Numbered from the stretch's first letter, positions 1-11,897 are shown. The stretch is DNA of 64,000 nt from Oscheius tipulae (GCA_037178975.1 JASJZH010000006.1:9610001-9674000), one strand, 5' to 3'. A program made the numbers and translations. The notes: a model not told the origin generated them from the letters alone.

Positions 1-14
1 TATCACTTTTTCAG

Positions 15-107
15 GAGATTCAACGCCTCAGAAGTCAGCAGTGTCAGTGCATGAAGAAGAACGAGTCCAAGGATAAGGAGAATACACCGTTGGCTACCAT
101 GTACTAA
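15..107 (+). CDS. Last exon of an unrecognised gene (5' part outside window)
   Basis: A splice acceptor (ttttcag, ending at 14) is followed by an open frame of 30 codons and a TAA stop at 105-107. The peptide is hydrophilic, rich in Lys, Gln and Cys, and ends in ENTPLATMY. The frame is set only by being open from the acceptor; the other two frames were not excluded by homology. I do not recognise the family. The rest of the gene lies before position 1. Confidence 0.4.
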   Translation, partial: EIQRLRSQQCQCMKKNESKDKENTPLATMY

Positions 108-1373
108 ATGAGCTAATTGTCTTGTGTATTCTGTCAATTATGGGTGTATCTCGGTTTGTCTCTTCTCCATGAACTTATTTGTAACATAGTTGCTTTATAC
201 TGGTTTTGCCAAGCTCCGCTCACTTCCACAAACTTTTTCCAGGTCAATAATGTCGGGTTTGTAATTAGACACGAAATTGGCCACTTAATATTATCACGAT
301 CTGGTGCTAGATTTTTTCAAGCAGAAAATGTGGACTGCCTTATACATTAGCATTCTAATTATTGTAAAGATCCCTACGAAAACGGGTGCTATGCTGGTAT
401 AGGAGCGCTTCCCGACGATGCCGCCGATTCCGTTGTTCTGGCTCTTTTGCTGGAAGTGTTTAAAAATGAGAGAGCTAATCTTTTGTTTGATACTTCGCTT
501 TCTGTCACCGTGCAGCAGATAATGGTTTCCAAAATGGTGTGATAAGAAGAATTTCAATTTTACTCGTATGTCTCCAAAACCGAGGATGAACAGTCTTTTC
601 ATCATGTGAGCTACAACGACATGTGAGCTCCGCCGGTATTTATTGTAATTTTATTGAAACATACATTTTCGGTAAAATTACTGCGAGTTGCTGGGATCAA
701 ATGCTGAAAAACGCTGCCGTTAACTTACAATACGATCCGACAGAATTGATGAAGCATTCTGGATAACATACATGCCTTCTCTATAGGGTTTTGACAAAGT
801 TAATGTTCTCGCAGTCAGTAACAAAATCCTTGGACCAAACTTTCAGACTGATGGTTATCTTGAATATTCAAGGGTAATATCAGCCTTTCGTATGGCTGAT
901 ATGAGCCAGAAAATCATACTTGTATAATAGATTCACGAGGCACCAGGTCCGTGTTTCAAACAATTAGTGTACACCCCCTATCAGCAAATCCTCAAAGTGA
1001 CGGACGCTCGGTAATTAGAGGAGAGGGGCCAGACGAAGACCATGTATTGTCACAGCCATCTTCTGGAATACCAGGGTACACTTTGCAGAAGAAAGACAGT
1101 CGATAACAAATAGCCGAAACTGATGAAATATAGTAAAAATTTTAATAAAAAATGTAAGTCCTGAGAAAAGAAAAAAAAGGGCAGCAAAAACAGTCCGTCG
1201 ATAACTTTTAACGATCAGTCTTATCCATTAATCAATAAATTAATAGAACAGTATTTCAGCTCCCCACCTGCCACGCCTGACTTTACATTTGGAAGAAAGT
1301 TTGAAAAGAAAAAGTACAGCAATAGGTTTATTGGAAACTTTGGTAATAAGTAAAAGTTCTCAAAAGTGATGGC
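108..1373. other. Intergenic stretch without recognisable gene
   Basis: About 1.27 kb, A+T-rich, with only short open frames on both strands that show no splice structure or recognisable protein similarity. An AATAAA signal on the minus strand at 1327-1332 belongs to the small gene ending at 1374. Confidence 0.5.
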
Positions 1374-1628
1374 TCACATGAGATGATTGCGCTTAGAAGC
1401 ATTCTTGACAGCGGGAACCTTGGCAGAAGCAGCAGTCAGGTTGGCCATGTTCGACTGGTTGGCCGGAGCAGGAGTGTCGGCCTTCATGTGGAGAGAGGCC
1501 AGATAGGCACCGAGCTCACGCTGTGAACAGCCATTTTATGCTTTTTCCTACTAAGTTACCTCCACGGGGTCCTTGCTCTTCTCGAGCTGGATCTGCAGAG
1601 GGGTCTTGTGCGAAGTGGGAGCGAACAT
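1374..1628 (-). CDS. Small conserved-looking protein of 72 residues, two exons, function unknown
   Basis: Exons (minus strand) are 1628-1560 and 1520-1374, separated by a 39-nt GT-AG intron, giving 72 residues. The start ATG at 1628-1626 lies one base after an acceptor-like atgttgcag, which could be a spliced-leader site or the 3' end of a 5'-UTR intron. The N-terminal half is polar (HKTPLQIQLEKSKDPVE). The C-terminal half is Ala/Asn/Lys-rich and ends KRNHLM. There is no signal peptide or transmembrane segment. G+C-rich codon use and a minus-strand AATAAA about 42 nt after the stop argue for a real gene. I do not recognise the family. Confidence 0.6.
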
Positions 1629-2252
1629 ACTGCAACATATTTCTATAAAGTAAACAAAGTGCAGGAAAGTGACGTTTAAAGGCTGACAGTGTCTCTTTTT
1701 TGTGAGACATTTCGAGAAGGGACGGAGAGAGCCCATGAAGCTTTCTTAGACATCGAGGAATGGTTCTGCCTAAGATTTGCTGCATAAACAGTTGAGGAGA
1801 TTTACAACCTCTCAATGGCTTTGCACTCAGGCCGCGCAAGCAGCTAGAGATGGAGGGAAGATCATAACAGGAACTTGTTATTGAGATCCGGGAGAAGCGG
1901 TTGTCAAAACAAACATCCTGTTAACTGTTGGATCTCTTCCATACTCCATTGAAGCATTGAGCAAATTTCTGAAATAGACGGTCTTATTTGTGTTGCAGTT
2001 GGAATTGACCGGTCAATACCAACTGCTTTTAAAACCCAGATTTAGATGAAATTGGTCATAAGTGAAGAAAAACGCAATTTTAGTAATAAAACAAGTGATA
2101 TATTGCTAAGGCGGCCACTTTCTGCCAGATTAACCCGAGTTCGACTCTGCGCAGCGGTTTTTATAGAAAAAACCAATTCGAAAGTAGGATTGAGCATTCC
2201 AATAGCCTACCAGCCATCTTCGACGTATCCTGACCTGCCAGAGCGGACAATC
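1629..2252. other. Intergenic stretch, nothing recognised
   Basis: About 620 nt lying between the 72-residue gene and the exon at 2253-2411. Open frames are short and lack splice context. Confidence 0.4.
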
Positions 2253-2411
2253 CTAATATTCCCTGGCCACGACGTTGCCTGATCGGACGGCCCAGCCAAA
2301 CTGCTTCGCACCCGTTTCATCCTCTTCCGTTTTGAATGACCCTCTCAAGCCGGCGCCTTTCTCGAAGAACTGTATGGCTTGCTGGATCTCTCCTTCGTAG
2401 GGATTGAGACC
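2253..2411 (-). CDS. Orphan last exon, possibly the 3' end of the PPP1R21-like gene
   Basis: On the minus strand an acceptor (gttaattaacag) precedes an open frame of 52 codons ending in TAG at 2255-2253. The peptide begins GLNPYEGEIQQAIQFF and ends NVVAREY, with the G+C-rich codon use of real exons here. It starts in phase 0, and the donor after exon 10 of the PPP1R21-like gene (TCG|gtatat at 3044) is also phase 0. Joining the two is therefore possible across a 630-nt intron. Alternatively exon 10 reads on for six codons to a TAA at 3025-3023, and this exon belongs to another transcript. I do not recognise the sequence. Confidence 0.4.
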   Translation of the reverse strand, partial: GLNPYEGEIQQAIQFFEKGAGLRGSFKTEEDETGAKQFGWAVRSGNVVAREY

Positions 2412-3022
2412 CTGTTAATTAACTAAATTGTCAATCTTATCGGAATTAAATCTTTTTTTTACACAGAACTTGTTCTTCTCTAAGGTTGACTCAAAAGCAA
2501 GCGGTTCCATGTAGAATTTAGAGCAGACAGAACAGATCCACGTGTGCTTAAAGATTCCTCAAATTGATCGTCGCAACCAATAAAACTGGCTAAACTCTCT
2601 TTGGCAGGTCTATCTTTCCCTAAAAGGTTTGGTAAGCAAATAAGCACTTTTCTTTTGTACGGGCCCAAGTAGTTTCGACTTGAGTCGTCTCCTGGACTCG
2701 ACTCGCTTTGACTAGAGATTTTCGACTGGACGCCCAACTATAGGATAGAGTATAGAACTATCTCCAGCGTGATTGTAGTCTCATATGTCTTCACACCCAT
2801 GAAAACTCACGCGTCTCAAAGTTTATCTAGTATAGGCTTACATATACGATTAACATCTAGTAATATGATTTACACCCGTGTGCAAAAATGCAACAATCAC
2901 AACTTTTCTACCGGCGAGATTATGCTAATATATTAGCACCAGGACTTCAATATTTAGTTTCGTATATACAGACATTTTCTTCACTTTCCGAACAGGCTCC
3001 GAATCTGAAATCGTGAAATATA

Positions 3023-5798
3023 TTATAAAAACAAAGAATATACCGATCTAGTGGTTGCAATCGGTTCCTGTTTAGCTGGCGGCGCGTCAGCAGTTTGAAT
3101 CTTCTTGTTCAGCTCGATGACGAGGTCGCTCATCTGGGAAAGCTGGGCATCGTAAGATTTTCTGACGGAAGATAGCTCGTCCTAAGAATTTTATGACCAA
3201 AAATAGAAAAATCTTACATTGATCTCGGCATTCAATCCCTCCAACTCGTTGATCCGACCTTGCAGGTAGATCTTGTTCTCGTGGAGGTCTCGAAAATTGT
3301 GCTGGAGACTTTTGATCTAAAGCTGGTACAGTTTCGAGAACAATCGTGAGTTTTACCTCTTTCATGAAGTAGCGAGCGCTATTTTCAGCGGCCTCTTTCT
3401 CTCCGACTACCTCACGGATCCGAGCTCTTGCCAGTTTTGTGGCTTCCTCGGCTGAATCGATTCCAGCCGGACCCTTTCCAGTCATTTCCAGCTTTTTCTT
3501 GAGCAGACTGATATCCAGAGATTGCTTCTCCTTGATGTCTTCCAGGCGTCGGATGTTCTCCCTCAGACGAGTAATCTGGTACGACCAGTTAAATGGAAAA
3601 TATTGAAATCCAACCTCTTCTACTTTGGAAGTCAGCTCAGCAGCAGATTTGTCGGGAGATGGAGATGAAGAAGCGTTGTTATTGGGCTCGAAGTCCACCT
3701 GAAGCTGTTACTCTTTTACTCGAATGGTTTTTTTTAAACTACAAAGAAGCCTAGTCAAGTATGGGCGGGGTTGATAGGCTCGAGATCTGGTTACTGTACT
3801 TGGGCTTCAGGGGTCAGGAATGGCGGCTACACGTACAGGTTTTTGAATCAAACGGTCCCGGGTGATCCAAAGTTTTTCCTACCTCTGCGACAAGTGCTTT
3901 ACACAATTTTCGAATAAAACGATGAATCGGTCTTTGGGGCCGACCCGGTTCGGGCCGAGTCGAATGTGCTCGTGGGCCATGGCGGGCCGGGTCGGATTGC
4001 ACGGGTCAGGTTGTCCAAGTATAATGGTTACTACTATTCAAGTCAAAAATTTCTACTCAATCACTGGGACATATGCGAGTGGGGGCCAATCCTTCGGCTC
4101 GAGCCCTATGTCTGGTAAAGTCAAGTCGATCCATGGATCAGGGAGAGCCACCCAGGTATACTGTTTACATAAAAGTTGGTCCTATGACACCGCTATATGA
4201 CAAACTTTCTAAGCGACTACCCCGTATCATCTCCCCAGCCTTCTAATGCCTAGAAGCTGACTTAGAGAAATGGTACAAAAGACGAAGAGATGAAAGATCA
4301 TACAAGGTAGTCAGAGATGGTACGATACGGCAGCTATAGGGTCGTCACTCCATGATGGTACCATTACAGCCGTAGCCGTCGAGATAATACCGCAAATCTT
4401 CGAACTGTTACTTTTGCAGTCATACCAGCAGAATTGAGTGGTTTCGTACTAGTCTATAACATTTTGATCAAGCAAATTTTGCAAAAGTTTGCTCATTAGA
4501 GAATGTGAAAGGTTGGGCTGCTTTTTGACTACAGCTTCGAGACATTAAAAAGAGCCGCATAATATTTCGGTCAAACTCTTTGCCAAGCAAATTATCGAAC
4601 CAACATGTATGACAGAAAGCTTACCTGAACCTCAGCATCCAATTTCGCGACCAAACCATGCTTCGCCTCTTCATTTTTGTTCTCCTCCAAGAACAGATTG
4701 TTACAGTCATTGGGCACTGGTTTTTCAGCGACAGCTTCATACATTATTGGAGAATCAGAGCAACCATTCTAAAAGAGAACCGTACAATTCGTCAAGAGTT
4801 TCTCGCTAACCTTTGCACCGTGTCCATTGGTCTGTGCTGCTGCGAGACTGGTAATGATCGGAGTCATCTTTCTCACGAATTTGATCTCCTCGACGAGCTC
4901 TTTCTGTTTCTCCAGGTCTGCCACTAGGCTGGACTCTCGGCTTTCGAGGTCTGAGATCTGGAGAGCCATAAATTGAAACAATAATTTTCAGGAGCAACCT
5001 TATTAATCAATTCCTCGTTCAGATGAAGTTTGTTGCATAGCTCATCCTCTAGAATCTTTATCTTGTTGTATAGTTCCTCGACATTGATCTCATTCGGTTT
5101 GAGCTTTTTTTTCTTCGTAACTGGAGGCTTCTAAATATGAATGTTTCACTAAATAATGTCCATACTTACCTTCTCCAACTCATCCATCAGCAATTCTATC
5201 CTCTTGGTCAGCTGTTGGTTGTGGAACTCGATGGCCTCTTTCTCGCTAGCTAATCTCCTATACTGGGCCTCCTTCTCCTTTAGATTGTACTTAACCAAAG
5301 ATTTTTGAATAAAGAGAGGGAACTGACCTCAAGTTTTTCAGATTTTGCTCGCTCCGAGTTGACGCCGTCTCTGAGCACCTTGCACATGTCCTTCACCTGA
5401 AAAATACATTAGATTAATATTGTCAGAAAAATCGGCGGTTTCTATGAGTTTGTCTGCTCTTGGGCGTGCTACAAACTGACAGAGAGATAGAAAGACAAAT
5501 GGACAGAAGTACAGAAGAACAGAGAGACAGTGACACAGAGACACAAAAACGAAAACGACAGAGACAGAAAGGCGTAGAGCCAGACAAAGAGATAGAAATA
5601 CAAGGAGACAGAGAAAAAAATATGGAATAGACGTGGTTCTAATTGACAGAATGATTATGAATAAAGAGCAAGTTGACAGAAGCCGATATGACAGGCTGAC
5701 AGAGACAAGATGAGACCACATACCCTCAGATATTCCTTTGTGAGCCTCTGGAACTTTTCTGGAAGTTCCGCCGTGCTCGAGGTGACCGAGGCCGACAT
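3023..5798 (-). CDS. PPP1R21/KLRAQ-like coiled-coil protein
   Basis: Exons (minus): 5798-5724, 5396-5328, 5289-5170, 5130-4999, 4957-4811, 4768-4625, 3698-3615, 3575-3357, 3316-3218, 3181-3044 (or on to the stop at 3023), giving about 410 residues. All introns are phase 0. The first exons (ELPEKFQRLTKEYLR, then a heptad-rich region ending TKRIELLMDELEK and a basic KKKK patch) follow the KLRAQ N-terminal coiled coil of vertebrate PPP1R21. The last exon (SYDAQLSQMSDLVIELNKKI) matches its conserved C-terminal coiled coil. PPP1R21 is known as a protein phosphatase 1-binding, endosome-associated factor in the FERRY complex. The vertebrate protein is near 780 residues; here the long middle part is missing and a 926-nt intron (3699-4624) stands in its place. 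The ATG follows an acceptor-like tttcag by two bases. Family assignment is strong, the 3' end uncertain. Confidence 0.8.
3699..4624 (-). other. Long intron of the PPP1R21-like gene, no exon recognised
   Basis: This 926-nt intron interrupts the coding sequence exactly where the vertebrate homologue has its large central domain. It includes a G+C-rich patch around 3925-4000 (repeated gggcc motifs). I found no open frame with splice signals resembling the missing domain. Confidence 0.45.
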
Positions 5799-6193
5799 TC
5801 CTGAAACATGTTGATGTGAATACGTTGTACTACTCAAAAGACGAGTTGAAATAAATAAAATCATTGATCAGAGACTGAAGGGGACTAATGGTGGGATTGT
5901 TTTGGAGGAGGGTCGTGTAAACCGGTCAGCTGAAGAGCGCAGAGTCGCACGGCGCCTGCTAAACAACGCGCCAAGTTATGAAACGGATGAACTGTTTTCA
6001 CTAGAAAAGTTGACTATTTGAACGAATGTGGAGTTAAAAGCAGTATTTTTAGCATAGAACGATTCAGAAAAACGAGCTGCATCACATGATCTTTATTTCG
6101 AGTGTCCCAAAAAAAGAGAGTACGATAAAAAGTAGAAGAAAGTGGGAGCTACTTCGTAAATACACGGATATGGACAACGGTTTGTATGACGGC
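5799..6193. other. Intergenic between two minus-strand genes
   Basis: About 395 nt separating the globin stop (6194) from the PPP1R21-like start (5798). Nothing coding was recognised. Confidence 0.4.
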
Positions 6194-9183
6194 TTAGACA
6201 TTGCTCGTTTTGGTGGGTATGGGCATGGCTGGGGCAGGCATAGGCACTGAGGAGAAACGCACTTCAGATTGTGAACGTCCAAATAGTGGTCGGGGAATGA
6301 GAATGGGGTGCTTCCGCTGGAAGTATTCATTTCCTGGCTGCTGACTGTGAAACCGATTGCGGTACTCAGGGCGCGATTCACGGGCCAGCTGACGGGGAAC
6401 ATCGACCGAGCTGCTGGTATGGTGGACGAAGGGACATTTTCGTTCAGGAAAGTCCGTTCGAGCTGTGTGGAAGACCTGAAAGAAATGCAAGTACCACTGT
6501 TGTCGAAACGTGTAAGATCGAATACGGCGGAAACTACAGGATTGAAAGTAATTGCTATCGTTAGGTCAAAAGGGAAGCATAACTCAAAGTTTCAGTTATG
6601 GGTTCAGGCTACCAACAAAACAGTAGTCTGTCCAAGAATTATGATGTAAATTACAAACGAGATGTGTTTCGTTCTAACTTTCAGTATTTTTCGTGTCTCA
6701 AAAGCAGCTACATTTTATCTCTTGAACTGCTACATGTCTTTGGTCAAAATGTCACCCCCTTCCCTTTAGTCTCTCTGTCAATATGACATTTTCCACGTCT
6801 TATGAGATTACTTTTGACCAGTCCGCTTGACGGTTTTCAGCATTACAGCCCAGCCAGAGTCATATAAAAACATAAATGAGCAATAATTTGTGCATTGGTT
6901 TAGTCACTACACCGAGCTGAACTGAATGTTATGCACTGTTATTGTTAGAAGACTGGTAAATTGACTACTGTTTGAATTGTCATCAGAATACTAAGCTTTG
7001 CACACACTCGTTAACTTAAAAAGCATAGTTAGCTACAAGTTGATGAGGGGACGGTAAAACATATTTTCAAATCGGGTCCCACGGCGAACTCCGCTCAAAA
7101 CGCATTTTTTACATTTTTCAATGCTTTACACACATTTCCATAATTTCTAAGTGTGTTTAATCAACTCAGTGTCGAAAACTATCTCAGAAACGTCTACGTC
7201 GACGTCGAAAAAAGAAGACGAAAAAAATGTAGAAAATGAGTATAAGGGAAGAAGAACAGGAGCTCAATTTTCCTCATAATTCTTGTCATTTTTGAAGTAG
7301 ACGTTTCTGGGGTAGTTGTCAATGCTGAGCCGATTAAAGACACTTAGAAGTTTTAAAAATATGTGTAAAGCAGCGATAAATGCAAAAAATGCATTTTGAG
7401 CGAAGTTCGGGGTAGGACCCATCTACGAAAATGCTTCCGCCGTCCCCTCATCCCCTCGCAGTACGGTATCCCTTTAAGCCATTTGTATGTTGTGTGACTC
7501 ACCTCTTCTGTCGAATTGGACACGGAGGCCGGTGGCGAGATGAAATTGTTCATTCTGGGGCTGCGAGGGGTTTGAGGGGCTTCTGCCGAGTGGTCACGCC
7601 GCACCTGAAGTCCTTGCAATTAGAGCGAGTATTGATGATCAGCTGACCGAGGATGGCCTGCTAGCCGCGTACATCTTATCTGTCATAGTAACAGCCAATA
7701 GTGACCAGGCTGAGGGGGCGTGCGGATAAGCTCGGATACACTCCTGGTTGAACATTACCTAAATTGCTTTATTTATTGTCTCTCACGCTCCGCTGTGTCA
7801 TTGTTGATAGCGGGGAGTGTTTATAAAGCTTTGCGCGTCATAACAAATTGGTCATGTGAGAGGACAGAGACATTTTCCTGAGAACTAGTTAATGGATACT
7901 TGCCTCGGCGAAGCACTCTCCAAGTACATGCCACATTCTTCGTTCAAAGCCGAGGGGCAGCAATTTACAGTGGGAAGCACCTTTAAGCGATTAATTTTAT
8001 GGAAAGCACAACAAAGTACCAATAGATTCCGGATCATAGCCGTCTTTAACCACTCCATCAAACATACACTGGAGAACGGCATTCACAAACTCGACCAAAA
8101 TATGGGCATGATCTCTAAAGTTTTCGTTGCAGCAATTACACAAAAATATACGAACCTAATAGTAGAAATTGAATTACTATAATTGGTCCGTCCACAACGA
8201 CGATCTTCAATACAAGAGAGGAAAGCGGATTTGTAGAAAATTGCATTGATAGCAGGCTCCTTTTCACACATCTTGGACAGAACCTGGAAGAAAAAGCATC
8301 TGATCGAACAATAATGACAAAAAGAATCAGATTAACTCTACAAGACGGTGACAAGGAAGTGTCTCTCGTAAGCTGCTAGCAACCTAAGTCTGGCCTAGTG
8401 TGGGAAACAATCCCATCCATACTTCTTCCAGAAACTATTCTGTCTCTTCACAGGGGTGGAACAACAAATTTACTCATTTCGGTCGATATAAATAAACGTA
8501 TGACTGACATCACCTCAGGGCGGTATAGAAAATTTGTGTTCTACTGTAAGCAAGCATGGTATAATATACCTAATCATTTTTAGATTCCTGTTATAAAAAA
8601 GAGCTGCTGTAACCCTGCAATCAAAACAAAGACTTAAGTTAGTTGTCTTGAGGATTGTGAACACTTTGTTTGGTAGTAAAAATATTGCAGCGTTCTGACG
8701 ATGTCTCTACTTATGACGGTTCTGCTACCAAAACACTATTAACCAGCCTACTAACTCTACGGTTTTCTGATGATGCATTGAAAGGATGTGATGGAATAAT
8801 GACTAACCTTTTCCATGATATGTATTGTCCCCCGACCTGAAGTTTTTGGTGCTTCTGAGAGTCGTTTCCAGGTCACTTTTAAGGCTCTTTTCTGAAGGCA
8901 GCGTCTGTTTTAAGGGGAGAATCTGGTACCTGGTATTCATTGAGTTTGGAGTTAAGATATTGGACGAAAGTTTGTAGTCCATCACTTCGTTTGCCTTCAC
9001 TTTCTTTCACTTTCTCATTTTCTGTAAATGTCGGTAGAGGTGTTGAAGATCCTGAAGGAAGAAAATGTCAAAAAGAGACAGTTTCAAGGTACCGTCCAGC
9101 TCATAATCCTTCCATTCTTCATTCATCTCATGGATGAGCTTTTTCCGCTGGATGGCCTCTTTGATTCGCATCATCTTGATGGT
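6194..9183 (-). CDS. Globin with N- and C-terminal extensions
   Basis: Exons (minus): 9183-9093 (ATG at 9174), 9051-8930, 8891-8808, 8283-8156, 8114-8020, 7980-7904, 7758-7648, 7604-7503, 6475-6194, giving 360 residues. Residues 69-233 form a nematode-type globin. The A helix contains LKVTWKRLSEA, the E helix RDHAHIL (distal His), the F helix GASHCKLL (proximal His near residue 174), and the G and H helices follow (ECFAE to PSAWSLLAVTMTDKMY). Residues 1-68 are charged, and 234-360 form a Pro/Ser/Arg-rich tail without known domain. Heme binding is inferred from the His residues. The intron 7759-7903 has a GC donor (GAG|gcaagt) and is needed to reach the H helix. A further coding-like exon at about 9326-9284 could lie upstream, so the start is uncertain. 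Introns are as short as 38-41 nt. Confidence 0.8.
7042..7452. mobile_element. Foldback (MITE-like) element in a globin intron
   Basis: The 411-bp segment begins gatgaggggacgg and ends with its complement ccgtcccctcatc. The arms are imperfect inverted repeats over roughly 160-190 bp: gggtccCAcggcgaactccgc on the left pairs with the complement of the segment around 7392-7424, and the block containing agaaacgtctac near 7186-7198 pairs with tagacgtttct near 7299. No open frame codes for a transposase, so this looks like a non-autonomous element. It lies inside the 1027-nt intron 6476-7502. Confidence 0.7.
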
Positions 9184-9326
9184 CTGAAACTCGATTTTTC
9201 GGAATCAATATAGAGCCTAGGAAAAGACAAGGATTCATTGGGATCAAGGATGAATACCTGGAAGGGTTGGGTGGTATCATAACCAATTCATTGGCCCGCT
9301 GAATGTCGGATTGGAATTTCAACGAA

Positions 9327-11897
9327 CTAAAAATCGGAGCAAGTTAAGAACAACGAAAACAGGCATAGTATTCCAGCCTATCACTCATTTTAAAAACTAT
9401 AAACAAGAATTAAAAGATCATTTTAAACAACAAGTACTAGCCCAAATTCGTTGGCAATCGCCTCAATTATCCTTTTAGACATATGAGTCGTAAAATATAG
9501 CAACGGCGCCAGACAGACAGTAGTCTCAAGGGAGAAAGCGGGAAAGGATAAAGCGAGAAATGGTTTCTTTATGTCCGGAGTTGCTATCCATAAGGGGTTT
9601 AAACTGTGAGAAATGGGAAATCGAGCGACAAAATGGCTTGGAGAGGGGTCCTAAACATTTTGCCTATGAAAGTTCTTCAAGTTTATTGATAGAGTTATGA
9701 TCTGAGTCTCATTGAAAAAAAATAAAAAAGAATCAAAACAGGTGAACTGAAAATCTGGCTCAAAAAACTCGCTTTATAAACACACTACAGCCAAAATGAC
9801 ACAGAAGGTCTTGTTGGACTACATCTCTACGCAAGAAAGTTGTCTGAAACACAGATTTCTGGCGAATCTACTTACATGGATTCTTGCTCTATACTCTTCA
9901 ACGTAACCTGAACTGAAGTTTGATTTTTCCTTTGAAGCACGCAAGCTCGACACGTAAAAACTGTCTCGAAGATTGGCTAAGTTCGTACGAGAGAGAGATG
10001 GTCGATTGCCCCCTTAGACCAATTTTAAAATTAAAACGATAACAGTTGGTCAAACCGCTCCGTCTGAGATCTGTCGCAAGCTTGTAACATTTGATTTCGC
10101 TAAGTACTGAGCCGAAAATATGTACAAAACTGGTAACAGGTTTCTTTCATCTCGACTTGTCAAAAGTTACCCCAAACATGAAGGCTTGTTCCGGCGTCAT
10201 GGATTGAATCAAACATGTTTCTGTCTCCACACCCTCTTATTTATCTCAAAGCTGTTGATCCAATGCCCTTGAGCATTCGTCACGTATTAATGACAAAGTT
10301 TGCAAAAAGTATAACAAAGCCATTGTACAGGCCAACGTTACGTAACTACTATAATTGTCGAGCAGGGGGGCTCGTAAACAGTAGGGGAATTTGAGAAAGC
10401 GAACGAAAGAATGATTCTGTGAGTGCATTTTGGCTCAAGTTTCAAGGCGATAAGTTGGTGGAGTCACGCGCGATTGTTGTTGTTTTATAGCTCCTGTATA
10501 GGGCTTATTACCCTGCAAAAAAAGAGGCGGGAGAAAATTGCAAAAACGAAGTAACTAGCTTGCGTTGATTCCAGTAGCAACGCGAGTCAACCCAATCAAA
10601 AAAGCCTATAGCAACTTGACTCGGATGAACCTGGAGACCGGAACGGGTCTTAACCTTCTTCTCCTCTTCATGGTCCAGCCGTCTCAATTGGCCTATTTGC
10701 TTATATGACCACCCTCTGTCATGTTGCAACGCAACGCACAACTGGATTTCCGATGCATAAATGTGACCTGCCCCTTTTTTGTGAAATCATGTTCTCGGAA
10801 GGCGCTGATTTCAGGGGGTCGCGCAACAAGCAGCCGAACGGAATGTGAAGGGTATGGAGCCGGATACCTTTATGCGGAACGCTTCCGCAAAAAATGCAAC
10901 AAAAAGCTATAAAGATAGGGTTCGGAGGTCGTTATAGGGTCATACCCGTCAGAATGGATCTCTAATATGAGCTGGACTCGCGTTCAAAGAGTTCCTAGCG
11001 CGTCAGGATGAAACATATCATAGAAAGGTTGAACATGAATTTGGAATCAAGGAATACAAAATTGGTTTTGCACACACGTCAATCTAAATAGTTCTGATTG
11101 TCTAACAGTACAAGAACATTTTCTGTATTGCTCACCAAAATATAAACAGATTGGCAGGACTAGGAACAGGCGTCGACAAGTTACAGAAACTGTTGTTAAT
11201 ATTTGGAGGAGAGACGAGAACATTGGATGACAGTAAAAGATTGGCAGAGAGACAAGGAAACAGAGATAGCGAGAGAGACAGAAAGACAGAGAGATAAAGA
11301 GACAGCGAGAGTGTTCGTGTTTGGCACGTCATGTCATTGATCAGGTCTCGTACGACAAGTCAAAACTTTTAAGACAGCGCATACAAACCTGGCTACCTAA
11401 GCCTTTTTGGTCAAAAATTGAAGAGCCAAAGTTACCGACTTTGAGTCCTGATCAAAATGGAACGTCATGGATTGAAGCAGGAACTTTACGAGCAGGAGTT
11501 GACAATTGTCAGGGTCATTTTCCTATTTGGCAAGGCCAGTAGACCGTGTAAGTGGCGGGAGCCAGGGAGCAGGCGATAAATGTCACGAAGAACAGCTGCA
11601 CAACCGCTTGAAGACTATGGATGCGCATCAGAGCCGCTTATGAATACATTGTCAGGAGATTGACGCGTAGAGGACAGAATGGAGACATTTGTATACAAAG
11701 AAAAGAGCAGACAACCAGTCTTTCTCCGTAGTTTATTCTAAAAGTTGTCTAACAGACATACACAAAGCTAATCCCTTTTGAAGATTCATGAAAGTTAGAG
11801 AGCACGACCAAAAGAACACTCTTCTTCGCGCAGAAAATTTCTAGCGTTTCCCCTGAGCGGCTGCCTGGTAGTCTTTGGACAGCGCGCAGCACCCAGT
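9327..11897. other. Intergenic, about 2.6 kb, no gene recognised
   Basis: There are only short open frames without splice structure. A GACAGA/GAGACA-rich purine run lies at about 11215-11310, like those elsewhere in the window. The upstream sequences of the globin gene probably lie at the left end. Confidence 0.45.

Noticed and set aside
9284-9326. Additional 5' globin exon
   Set aside because: It can be joined in phase 0 with a weak donor (gttatg), but its own upstream exon could not be found; mentioned but not included in the model.
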